Shown: in pieces, positions 53,428 through 61,169 of the stretch
Layout of the letters: each line of letters opens with the position of its first letter
Position numbering within the stretch: position 1 is the first letter of the stretch
Position numbers and translations under genes: made by a program
The notes under the pieces: model-generated
The model's input: only the letters and a program-made list of their open reading frames with translations
The model's database searches: none
What the model was told of the DNA's origin: nothing
Assembly (NCBI GenBank): GCA_910586895.1
Contig: CAJUIW010000001.1
Span: 310,001 to 374,000, forward strand
Direction: 5' to 3'
From: an uncultured Muribaculaceae bacterium
GTDB lineage: Bacteria; Bacteroidota; Bacteroidia; Bacteroidales; Muribaculaceae
Length of the DNA stretch: 64,000 nt

Positions 53428-55152
53428 CTATTTCTTTAATATCCGGTGTGCTACACGTGATAACTTACCTTGTACCTTTTCACTAAATGTACGGCGATCA
53501 AGTGTTGAAAAATATTCACTTGCTGCAGTGCCGTCATCATTATAATCCGTAAAGACTTCAAGAAGAATCGGTGTATCTTGATTAAGATCAACCATCTGCT
53601 GAATACCCTCATCTACTTCCGCTTTATTATGTGCTGCAATATACTTAAACCCCTGCGTTTCAGCCCATCCCTTTGCTATTGCATCATGTCCAGTAGCAAG
53701 ATAGACTGGGTACTTATTGTCTGTTGGGCGTGATGATAAATCATACATAACCGCACCGCCATTATTATTAACTAATAAAATGCGCAATTGTCTTGACCGA
53801 TGCTTTATCCAAAGAGCATTCATATCATAGAAGAATGATAACTCCCCAGTTATGTAGAAAGTGGGACGATCATTTATGGAAGAAAAACCTACTGCCGTTG
53901 ACATACTACCATCAATACCGTTTACACCTCTGTTACAATTAACACGAATAGAATCTTTTATCGGAAAATAGTTAGCAAATCTTATTGTATTGCTATTGGC
54001 AAGTTGAAGGTCAGAGTTCTCGGGCAGAGCATATAACAGTTTCCCTATTGGATATAGTTCATTATATTGCTCTAAACTAGGAACTGGCAAATCACTAAAT
54101 TGCAACCATTGCTCCCGATAACCCTCTATAGCCTCTGAGTTAATGTTCTCACTAACGGCTTCAAAGAAATCCGCTTCCTCCATCTCAAACATTTCTGTTA
54201 AGTGCCGAAATGGATCACAAACCTTGTCTTCCAATCCAACTCGCCAGTTTTCAATAGTTCCTTGTCTAAAGAAATTCTTCAATTCATTATTAAAAATATA
54301 ATTTCCACCAATTGATATAACGATGTCTGGCATCAATGATTCATATTCTGAGGGTTTAATTGTCTTTAGAACAAGGAGCGTATTGGTTATGGCATATTGG
54401 CTATGACAATTTGACATTTTATCAGTCAATAAAATACCACCTGTCTTAGACAAGAATACGTTTACAGCAGATAAAAGACGTTCTGAACTGTTGACAGATT
54501 GTCCCCATACAACAGCAACCCTTTTATCCTTTAATCGACCCACAAAACCGCTCCAATCCAATGATCTGCTGTAAATATTATGCGTAATTTTACGTACCTT
54601 AGGCAATACAGGAACAGTTATACTATCTCCATGATGCGCATCAACAGGTAAATTTAAATGTACAGGTCCTTTCCCATGTGATCTTAGTGCTATAAGTCCC
54701 TCATTAATCAATCGATTAGCATACCATTTGTCAAGTTCATTATTAATTATAGGCAACTGTGCATGATACTTAGTAAAATCAGCAAAAGTAGATGACTGTG
54801 CATACATCTGGTCTTCTCCCTGATTCAGGAAATATGGATTACGATCACTTGAGATTACCAACAAAGGTAATCTCTGATAATATGCTTCAATGACTGCGCT
54901 TCCATAATTGATACATGCGGTACCCGAAGAACATGTAATGGCAACCGCTTCATTACACTCCTGAATTAAACCAAGAGCGAAAAAAGCAGCGCTACGCTCA
55001 TCTACAACAGAAAAAAGCTCAAAATATGAGTCATTTTCAAGTGAAGCTACCAAAGGTCTATGTCGAGAGCCAGGTGAAATAACAACTTTTTTAATACCAA
55101 AAGCTTTTAAGAGAGCTATAAGCTCTAATACTAAAGGATTATTAGCGTACAT
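53428..55152 (-). CDS. MenD-like ThDP-dependent enzyme in the capsule operon
   Basis: 574 residues, MenD length. Family motifs are VVISPGSRHRPLVASL, VVDERSAAFFALGL (the Glu that activates ThDP), SSGTACINYGSAVIEAYYQ, ANSNTIRFANYF and NRGVNGIDGSMSTAVGF, the last two holding substrate-binding arginines. The cofactor loop reads TGELSFFYDMNALW with NNNGG after it; the position usually Asp (GDL) is Glu (codon 53842-53844). MenD makes SEPHCHC for menaquinone. Here it lies between the flippase and the pyruvyl transferase in A+T-rich DNA, so it more likely builds or branches an unusual sugar. It could still be the organism's only menD. Confidence 0.8.
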   Translation of the reverse strand: MYANNPLVLELIALLKAFGIKKVVISPGSRHRPLVASLENDSYFELFSVVDERSAAFFALGLIQECNEAVAITCSSGTACINYGSAVIEAYYQRLPLLVISSDRNPYFLNQGEDQMYAQSSTFADFTKYHAQLPIINNELDKWYANRLINEGLIALRSHGKGPVHLNLPVDAHHGDSITVPVLPKVRKITHNIYSRSLDWSGFVGRLKDKRVAVVWGQSVNSSERLLSAVNVFLSKTGGILLTDKMSNCHSQYAITNTLLVLKTIKPSEYESLMPDIVISIGGNYIFNNELKNFFRQGTIENWRVGLEDKVCDPFRHLTEMFEMEEADFFEAVSENINSEAIEGYREQWLQFSDLPVPSLEQYNELYPIGKLLYALPENSDLQLANSNTIRFANYFPIKDSIRVNCNRGVNGIDGSMSTAVGFSSINDRPTFYITGELSFFYDMNALWIKHRSRQLRILLVNNNGGAVMYDLSSRPTDNKYPVYLATGHDAIAKGWAETQGFKYIAAHNKAEVDEGIQQMVDLNQDTPILLEVFTDYNDDGTAASEYFSTLDRRTFSEKVQGKLSRVAHRILKK

Positions 55153-55171
55153 TATATATTCAAATTTTAGA

Positions 55172-56698
55172 TTATTTATGCTTGATACGATTTAAATATG
55201 AACTAACTATTTGTTTTTCTGTATTTGTAAGGCCAATAAAAAAAACACATATTACTACCGAAATTAATGCTACAAAGACTGTACATAGACCATATAAAAC
55301 AGTATCCGGCAAGAGTACCTTAAATGAAATCGGAATTATTATTGCAAAAAAAGATGTACAAATTACCGGATAAAATACTTGTTTCATATATTTTTTTATG
55401 GGTAATCCTATCATTTTTTCCATAAGAATCATCCTTACAATTAATATTGTAACTTTTACAAGTATATATAAAAAATAAGATGATACCGCAGGGGCCCCAA
55501 ATACGAAAAGTACCCAAGAAAATACAAACTCTAGACATCCCACCGGTGTAACGATAAGGGCATAATTACGTAATTTCCCTGTAGCCATACAAGCTGTATA
55601 TCCTGAAGACCCAATACTATCACACATTCCCATAATTAATGTCAGTTGAGCAAATATAGCGGTATGTTCAGGAACATCCTTCAGCCATAATGCAAGTATA
55701 GGCTTCATCTCCAATATCAAAGGCAAGGAAAAGAAAAGCATTGCATAATACGAAAATTTAGCTCCTCTACATATCAATCCATACATTTCATCTAAATTCC
55801 CCGCCGCATAGCTTTTTGTTATCTGCGGATTTATTGCCATAGTAAAATTACTAACAAATTGCATTACCGCACCTTCAACTTGCGATGCTAATCCTCGAGC
55901 GGCATTATAAGTTAATCCAAAAAAATGATTAATAAGCATAGTAACACCTTGATTGTTGACAATCGAGGTGGTATTTGAAAAAAAACTCCATGCAGAAAAG
56001 GAAATCATTTCCTTAAATATTGGCTTATTAAAATGCAATTTTCCTCGACACTCTTCAAAATTTTTATAGCAATAAATTGAATATACGGCTCTTATACATA
56101 TAGCTATGACCATCAACAGTATAGCATATCCTACAAGACGATGGTCTGCACTGAAAAGCTTAAGTAAGAAGCAAGCCCCAAGTTTAAGCGAAACATCCAA
56201 AAGACTTACATATGCAAATGCTTTCATCCGCTCATGAGCAACTATACAAGCGTTATATGGTACACTTAAAAGACTAAAACAAAATGTAACAATTGTGCAT
56301 TGCAAAACCCATTTCGTAGCGATTACTTTATCCGGGGGAACCTGCATTTTTGAATCAATAAACCAGATAGATATAATTTCGCATGCAATTGCAACAATGA
56401 TTGCCAGAAATATCTGAATAGTTACTGCTGTAGAGAATATATTACGCAGTTTAATTTTATCGCCATGTCCAATCTCATATGTAATATGTCGGCTTATAGA
56501 AACTGACAGTGAACTCGAGATAATACTAAACATAGAGACCATTCCACCCACCACCTGATAGATAGCATAGTCATTAATTCCTAAAACTTCAAGTATGATA
56601 CGACTCATATACAACGATATCAACATTACTAATATCGTCCGTATATATAGCATCATGGTATTGCGTGCTATTCTTTTATTATCAACAGCAAATGCCAT
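55172..56698 (-). CDS. Wzx-type polysaccharide flippase
   Basis: Translocates lipid-linked repeat units across the inner membrane. About 508 residues from the ATG at 56696-56698, which gives the usual start AFAVDNKRIARNTMMLYIRT. An ATG nine codons upstream (56723-56725) lies inside a perfect 7-bp hairpin (56721-56738) and is less likely. The protein has 12-14 predicted helices, with typical YMSRIILEVLGINDYAIYQV and SVSISRHITYEIGHGDK blocks. A+T-rich. It lies 19 bp before the MenD-like gene. Confidence 0.88.
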   Translation of the reverse strand: MAFAVDNKRIARNTMMLYIRTILVMLISLYMSRIILEVLGINDYAIYQVVGGMVSMFSIISSSLSVSISRHITYEIGHGDKIKLRNIFSTAVTIQIFLAIIVAIACEIISIWFIDSKMQVPPDKVIATKWVLQCTIVTFCFSLLSVPYNACIVAHERMKAFAYVSLLDVSLKLGACFLLKLFSADHRLVGYAILLMVIAICIRAVYSIYCYKNFEECRGKLHFNKPIFKEMISFSAWSFFSNTTSIVNNQGVTMLINHFFGLTYNAARGLASQVEGAVMQFVSNFTMAINPQITKSYAAGNLDEMYGLICRGAKFSYYAMLFFSLPLILEMKPILALWLKDVPEHTAIFAQLTLIMGMCDSIGSSGYTACMATGKLRNYALIVTPVGCLEFVFSWVLFVFGAPAVSSYFLYILVKVTILIVRMILMEKMIGLPIKKYMKQVFYPVICTSFFAIIIPISFKVLLPDTVLYGLCTVFVALISVVICVFFIGLTNTEKQIVSSYLNRIKHK

Positions 56699-56779
56699 CG
56701 GATTCCATTTATTCGATATAAGCATTCAGCCGAATGCTGAAGCTTTCTTTAATAAATTATTATCAAAAACAACAATTTA

Positions 56780-57868
56780 CTATCGTCCTTCAATTTTATC
56801 TAATAACATTGAGTAGGGCATAAATCTCAGGACTAAATACTTCAAGTACTGTTTTATACTACTAAAATCACTTACTTTACAGATATCACCGGCTTCTCTA
56901 TCCTGAAGGATGGATACAGATGATAAGGTTAAAGATTTATTGTTACGTTTCAAATATTGTTCAAAACAGTTTTCAAGTGATTTACGAACATCTCTAAACA
57001 CCAATTCGGGAACAGCTTCCCGGATTTTGCTATTGTTGAACCGACGATCGAATAATCGGGCATATTTCACCTGATACTGCCATTTAGGTATTCTTAAATT
57101 TAGTGCCTTTTCTGTATATATGACTTTTGGATTAAATCCATTCTTTCTCAGCGTTTCAAGATAGATATCTAAAACCTGTTGCCAAGTAAAAGCTTCGTTT
57201 GTTACAATGTTAAAGTCTTCACCAATTGCTTTAGGATTACCTATTAAACCAGCTATGCCATATGCAACATCCTCTCCATGTGTAAGTGTTGTATAATGGG
57301 CAGCTATGTCTTTAGAAAAGACTATTGTTTTATCATGCTGAACACGATCTATCCAATCTGAAGCCTCATACACACCCAACTGTAGACGGTCATCATTAAA
57401 TGTCACTGATGGACGGACAATTGTCACATTTGGATAATTCCTTAAAATATTCTCTTCCCTTGCTTTCCTCAGAGAATATTCATCAGTTTTAAGGTACATT
57501 TCATCTTTACTTACATCAAGTAAGCGTGGAGAACGTTCAGTAATGAGTTTATCGTGATCAGCAAAGACTCTACATGAACTAATAAAAATATACTGTCTGG
57601 CAGCACTTGTAAGTGTATCAATTCTTTTAGAGAACTTTTCCGTAGGATAAACCATGAAATCTATAATTGTATCCCAATCCATTTGATGCAAAATAGATTC
57701 TAGAAAAATATCATCTAGCGCATTTCCTTGAATATAGGAAACTCTATCTGTATCCTTTCTTGAGCGGCGGGATGTAACATAGATATGGTCACCCTTCTCT
57801 GATAAAATTTTCACCAAAGGACGCCCCATCGCACCAGTACCTCCTAAGACTAAGATCTTCCTACTCAT
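56780..57868 (-). CDS. Extended-SDR nucleotide-sugar epimerase/dehydratase
   Basis: 362 residues. The NAD(P) motif is GGTGAMGRPLVKIL at residues 9-22. SSCRVFADHDK and the catalytic pair in DEYSLRKAREE (Tyr-x3-Lys) follow. The C-terminal half is longer and more divergent than in GalE-like epimerases and includes an ENCFEQYLKRNNKSL helix. It acts on a nucleotide sugar, but the exact reaction cannot be told. It lies 34 bp after the acyltransferase gene. The final 50 residues are predicted amphipathic and may touch the membrane. Confidence 0.85.
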   Translation of the reverse strand: MSRKILVLGGTGAMGRPLVKILSEKGDHIYVTSRRSRKDTDRVSYIQGNALDDIFLESILHQMDWDTIIDFMVYPTEKFSKRIDTLTSAARQYIFISSCRVFADHDKLITERSPRLLDVSKDEMYLKTDEYSLRKAREENILRNYPNVTIVRPSVTFNDDRLQLGVYEASDWIDRVQHDKTIVFSKDIAAHYTTLTHGEDVAYGIAGLIGNPKAIGEDFNIVTNEAFTWQQVLDIYLETLRKNGFNPKVIYTEKALNLRIPKWQYQVKYARLFDRRFNNSKIREAVPELVFRDVRKSLENCFEQYLKRNNKSLTLSSVSILQDREAGDICKVSDFSSIKQYLKYLVLRFMPYSMLLDKIEGR

Positions 57869-57902
57869 CTCCTAAACAATAGTCTCATTTATATTGTATT
57901 GA

Positions 57903-58520
57903 TCACTTGCTGTATTCATTGAAAATAGATTCAAGAGTAAATTTTGAGAATCTTTCCTCAATCGGATAAAGAACTTTTTCATGCTCTATTATCTGATCAA
58001 TAGTCCAATAGAATTTCAGTATCTTCGCTGGAACGCCTCCTGCTATACAATATGGTGGCAATGACTTTGTCACTACTGCTCCTGCAGCAATAGTACAGCC
58101 TCGACCAATTTCCACTCCTGACAGAATAGTCACGTTCATTCCCATCCAGACATCTTCATTTACTATAACGTCCTTATCCAAACCCTCGGGTTTCTCGTGT
58201 TCCTTAATTGACAAAAGAAATCTTCCAATTATACGAGCATGATTGCCTGTTACAACAGTCAAATTTCCGGCTGAAACAGACCATCTCTTCATTATAAAAC
58301 GTGCATTCTTAGCCAATATCGTAGAATGTGAACCTATGCTCGCCTCTTCTTTGATATATACATTTCTATGATTCTCAATATTAATCGGTGCGGCTATCTT
58401 TGCGGTCGGTGATAGATAGCCGAATCGATTTGGAATGACGGTATATCTCTTCACTCCATTCAGGACTCCGACTAAGAATGTACGCAATGTGCGTGGCAGT
58501 AACTGACGAATACTTATCAT
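57903..58520 (-). CDS. Hexapeptide-repeat (left-handed beta-helix) acyltransferase
   Basis: 205 residues. A left-handed beta-helix covers about residues 40-175, with repeats such as IGSHSTILAKNARFIM and VWMGMNVTILSGVEIGRGC. The terminal IAAGAVVTKSLPPYCIAGGV, with the following PAK motif, is typical of WbbJ/DapH-like O- or N-acetyltransferases. It probably acetylates a sugar from acetyl-CoA. It is the first biosynthetic gene after upxY-upxZ and the start of the A+T-rich part of the operon. Confidence 0.9.
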   Translation of the reverse strand: MISIRQLLPRTLRTFLVGVLNGVKRYTVIPNRFGYLSPTAKIAAPINIENHRNVYIKEEASIGSHSTILAKNARFIMKRWSVSAGNLTVVTGNHARIIGRFLLSIKEHEKPEGLDKDVIVNEDVWMGMNVTILSGVEIGRGCTIAAGAVVTKSLPPYCIAGGVPAKILKFYWTIDQIIEHEKVLYPIEERFSKFTLESIFNEYSK

Positions 58521-58551
58521 TGTTAAGATTTGTTTTTCTTGTCATGGGGCC

Positions 58552-59196
58552 CTATGTGGGGAGGGCGGTGGTGAGCCAGCGGTGTTTTATGGCTTGCTGG
58601 CGGGAGCCGAGGTAGGCGAAGAGGTCGTGGTCGAGGAGGTAGCGGAGGCGGCGTGCGGCTTCCTTGATGGGGAGGCTGCGGAAACGGCCGTAGCGGTTGA
58701 GCTCGTCAATCCACTGCTGGAGCACCTGGAAGAGGTAGCGGGAGTAGCGTGGTTCGAGCTGACGGATGTCGCGGTCGGCTTCACGGGCTATCATCAGGAC
58801 GGCGTCGGTCTGTGAGATGCTTCTGTCGCCTTTTAGCCAAAGCTGTACGGCTGCGAGGCGTACCTGGCGCAGGTAGTCGTGGCAGGGCACGCCGTTGCAT
58901 ATGCGGTAGAGGAGGTCGTAGGATTCGAGGAGGTCAGGTAAAGCAGCGAGGGTGAGAGGGCTGGATTCTGACCTGAGTATGCCGGATATGAGGCTGCGCA
59001 CGTTATCGAGCCAGATGCGTCCTTCGGCCAGCAGGCTGCGGATGGCGCTGCCTGAGGGGGCGGGAGATTGGAACCCACCCCGCTGTGCATAGAGTGTACA
59101 GAGCTGCTGCTGATACCGGCATATGGCGTTGAGGTCGGTATAGTCGAGGCAGTCAGCCTGCGGCAGGGTTATGTCGGGGAAAGAGGGTGTGTTCAA
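58552..59196 (-). CDS. upxZ: UpxZ-like regulator of capsule operons
   Basis: 214 residues, mostly helical, no signal peptide, no DNA-binding motif I can name. LPDLLESYDLLYRICNGVPC and READRDIRQLEPRYSRYLFQ are the most regular helices. In Bacteroides fragilis each capsule locus begins upxY-upxZ, and UpxZ blocks the UpxY proteins of other loci, so that one capsule dominates. This gene has the right place (13 bp after upxY), size and composition. The identification rests mainly on position. It has host-like G+C content, unlike the genes that follow. Confidence 0.6.
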   Translation of the reverse strand: MNTPSFPDITLPQADCLDYTDLNAICRYQQQLCTLYAQRGGFQSPAPSGSAIRSLLAEGRIWLDNVRSLISGILRSESSPLTLAALPDLLESYDLLYRICNGVPCHDYLRQVRLAAVQLWLKGDRSISQTDAVLMIAREADRDIRQLEPRYSRYLFQVLQQWIDELNRYGRFRSLPIKEAARRLRYLLDHDLFAYLGSRQQAIKHRWLTTALPT

Positions 59197-59209
59197 TGTA
59201 TTAGATGTT

Positions 59210-60214
59210 TTATTGGCGGAGGTAATACCGGTACTCGTCGAGGAGCTGCGTCTGTGAGGCTGTGAGTTTTCCTTCTGTACCGGATATTTTGCGGTATGTT
59301 TCGGTGAGGCTGTCAGTGTTGCCTTGCATGATGGCGGCGAAGAGGCTTATCAGGGCTTGGGTCCATTGGTTGGTGACGGCTTTGCGACGACGCTGAAACC
59401 GGCTGGCGCTATGCTGTGCTGCGCGGATGTCGCCGAGGATGTGCTGTGCGCACATGAGTGTACCGAGTAGCTTTGCCTCGAATTTGTGATTGTCGGGGGC
59501 CACTACTTCCATACGGGTGCAGAATACGCGCAATTGCGATTTATCTTTTTCGGCGAGGGCTTCTCCAGCGTGGAATTTACGCATGACAGGCAGCAGCTTC
59601 TGTATGAATGCTTCGAGCTGGTCATACTGGCGGCGTGTATCGCGGGCGAAGCGCAGGATACGTATGTAGCGTGCTTCGATGTCCCACAGCACGGTGCCGA
59701 TGGCGGCTGTCGCTGCTATGACAAGATTGCCTTTGCTGCTGCGCGACTTGGGCATGAATGTGCCGGAGAGTCCGGCGTAGGGGCCGTCGACTATCTCCAC
59801 GAGGTCGCCTTCTTCGAGGGCTATGTCGGCTATGTTGTAGAATGGGAGTGTGTTGTCATAGAGGCGTGCTATCTGCCTGAAGCTGTGCATGGCGCTGTCA
59901 CTCACTATGCCGTAGCGTTTCTCTGAGCCGCGGTCAACCAGAAGGCTGAATCCGTTGCCTTGCGTGGCGCAGAGTTCTTTGACGTCCTTGAGTGTGCCTT
60001 TTACAAATACGTAGTGGTAAGTCAGGAGCCGTTCTTTGAACACCACCTGTCCGTCGACAATCTGCGCGGGCTTGATTGTAGGTGCAAAGAGTTCGACGCG
60101 AGCAATATCGCGATTAAATGTATCGATATACGTCTGCGGACGGGCTGTTATGGTTGGCCTGATGAAGTGGAGGACAAACCAATGTTTCCCATCATGTTTA
60201 TTCTGCGATCCCAT
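59210..60214 (-). CDS. upxY: UpxY-family transcription antiterminator with long C-terminal extension
   Basis: 334 residues. The first 110 form a NusG-like N-terminal domain (KHWFVLHFIRPTITARPQTY, TYHYVFVKGTL). A KOW motif follows at about residues 136-165 (EEGDLVEIVDGPYAGLSGTF). UpxY proteins bind RNA polymerase paused in the leader of their own capsule operon and let it read through. Classic UpxY ends near residue 190; this one adds about 145 helical residues (QYDQLEAFIQKLLPVMRKFH to the end). It is the first gene of the operon, about 140 bp downstream of the proximal repeat of the invertible promoter. Confidence 0.85.
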   Translation of the reverse strand: MGSQNKHDGKHWFVLHFIRPTITARPQTYIDTFNRDIARVELFAPTIKPAQIVDGQVVFKERLLTYHYVFVKGTLKDVKELCATQGNGFSLLVDRGSEKRYGIVSDSAMHSFRQIARLYDNTLPFYNIADIALEEGDLVEIVDGPYAGLSGTFMPKSRSSKGNLVIAATAAIGTVLWDIEARYIRILRFARDTRRQYDQLEAFIQKLLPVMRKFHAGEALAEKDKSQLRVFCTRMEVVAPDNHKFEAKLLGTLMCAQHILGDIRAAQHSASRFQRRRKAVTNQWTQALISLFAAIMQGNTDSLTETYRKISGTEGKLTASQTQLLDEYRYYLRQ

Positions 60215-60246
60215 AGTGTAAAGCCCTCTTCAGGGTACACTTTCAG

Positions 60247-60281
60247 TTGGCGTTCTATTTATCTGATCCCCTGAACGCCAA
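60247..60281 (-). promoter_or_regulatory. Hairpin in the upxY leader, near the start codon
   Basis: TTGGCGTTC (60247-60255) pairs perfectly with GAACGCCAA (60273-60281). It lies 33 bp before the upxY ATG, within the transcript the ON promoter would make. No T tract follows, so it is not a simple terminator; it may be a pause or recognition structure. Confidence 0.6.
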
Positions 60282-60313
60282 TGTTTTACCGAATTATAAG
60301 AAGTCAAACTACC

Positions 60314-60334
60314 AAAAACTCATGCGAGTTTTTT
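60314..60334. terminator. Possible leader terminator/attenuator upstream of upxY
   Basis: AAAAACTC (60314-60321), ATGC loop, GAGTTTTT (60326-60333). Read on the minus strand, the stem ends in TTTTTGG after an A-rich start, as in a weak intrinsic terminator. It sits in the leader between the invertible segment and upxY, where an antiterminator would act. Confidence 0.5.
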
Positions 60335-60353
60335 GTAATGTGTTTCCATAAGC

Positions 60354-60547
60354 ATCTCTTTGTAAGAGATATTGAATTTTGCCTATCGAATTGTAAATCA
60401 GTGGTGTGTTGGCAGGTGTGAACGGAATATATGTATTGAAAAAGATTTATCATGCCATTTTATGATAAAAATAACATGATGAATATGCCTCTAATTCAAT
60501 TATTTTTCGTATTTTTGCATGGTATTAAGTGACTCTTACAAAGAGAT
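60354..60547. promoter_or_regulatory. Putative invertible promoter of the capsule operon (OFF orientation)
   Basis: Perfect 15-bp inverted repeats, ATCTCTTTGTAAGAG at 60354-60368 and its reverse complement at 60533-60547, flank 164 bp. The only full -7 box inside is TATTTTTG at 60510-60517 on the plus strand, facing away from upxY. After inversion about the centre it would occupy 60384-60391 on the minus strand and read into upxY through a leader of about 160 nt. No -33 box with good spacing is visible. Each repeat contains its own internal palindrome (CTCTT/AAGAG). Invertible capsule promoters of this size are known in Bacteroides. No recombinase gene is in the window. Confidence 0.75.
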
Positions 60548-60565
60548 TGTGAACCCTATTATAAA

Positions 60566-60606
60566 GGAGGCCTCGTGACGCAAAAGTCATGAGGCTCCTG
60601 TTTTAT
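60566..60606 (+). terminator. Terminator facing the OFF-state promoter
   Basis: A long stem GGAGGCCTC-GTGAC (60566-60579) with GTCA-T-GAGGCTCC (60586-60598), with one bulged G and one mismatch, followed by TGTTTTATT. It begins 19 bp outside the right inverted repeat and would stop transcripts from the promoter in its present orientation. Confidence 0.85.
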
Positions 60607-60933
60607 TATATGGCCGTGGGGTCGTGTGTTTCCGATGTTACCCATGTTACCGTGTTTCCCGTTTCCCGAATTGGGTAACATGGGGTAAATCCGGGAAACA
60701 TCCGCGTCTTTGAGGCTTTCATGGCCGATGTAGCTTTGTGCAGTGGTTACATAAAAGTCGCCCTAAAGGGCTATAATAGTTTTTGGATGGAAAGTTATCT
60801 TTCAGATAATTCCATGCGGGCGTCCGGTACCGTGGGTCTCGCTTTCAGCTCGGCCCACGGCTACGACACGAATGAACCTTTCAGGTTCGCTATACAGATG
60901 TATCTGATACATGCCTAAGGCATGGCCCTACAA
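60607..60933 (+). repeat. Composite palindromic repeat, copy 1
   Basis: The order is a GTTTCC/GTTACC-rich block with inverted segments (CCCATGTTACC 60641-60651 with GGTAACATGGG 60674-60684; GTTTCCCG 60661-60668 with CGGGAAAC 60692-60699). Then come a TCATGGCCGATGTAGCT link, a CGCCCT/AGGGC hairpin, a GAAAGTTATCTTTCAGATAA hairpin, a GGGTCTCG/CGGCCCACGG block and one GAACCTTTCAGGTTC unit at 60870-60933. A short plus-strand ORF over it is not coding-like. Confidence 0.7.
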
Positions 60934-61020
60934 TACTACATAAAATACAGAAGCTCAACGGATACAACGTATAGAAATAAGCCGTCCTGACGGACTCTCT
61001 GATGCTGTCGTGCCTGTGCC

Positions 61021-61169
61021 CTGCACGGCGCTGACGCTTTGTGCAGGGTTATATGAAAGTCGCCCTGAAGGGCTATGATAGATCTAAGATGGAAAGTTAT
61101 CTTTCAGATAATTCTGGACGGGCTCGCCTTTCCGCGGGGCTCGCTGCGCTCGGCCCGCGGCTACGACAC
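61021..61169 (+). repeat. Composite palindromic repeat, copy 2 (shortened)
   Basis: It repeats the later modules of copy 1: GTCGCCCTGAAGGGCTATGA, the GAAAGTTATCTTTCAGATAA hairpin, then the GGGGCTCGCTGCGCTCGGCC block with flanking CCGCGG, and leads directly into the 67-bp tandem array. The GTTTCC/GTTACC block is replaced by CCCTGCAC/GTGCAGGG. Confidence 0.7.

Noticed and set aside
40963..55152. Phosphonate (2-aminoethylphosphonate) pathway from cytidylyltransferase, ThDP enzyme and aminotransferase
   Set aside because: There is no PEP mutase, and the ThDP enzyme is of MenD size and motif type, unlike phosphonopyruvate decarboxylase.
60369..60532. A minus-strand promoter inside the invertible segment in its present orientation
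   Set aside because: No TAnnTTTG match was found reading toward upxY; the closest (TATTTTTA) lacks the final G.
60721..60918. 65-residue plus-strand ORF in the repeat region
   Set aside because: It runs across the palindromic repeats and has no start signal, family resemblance or coding-like composition.
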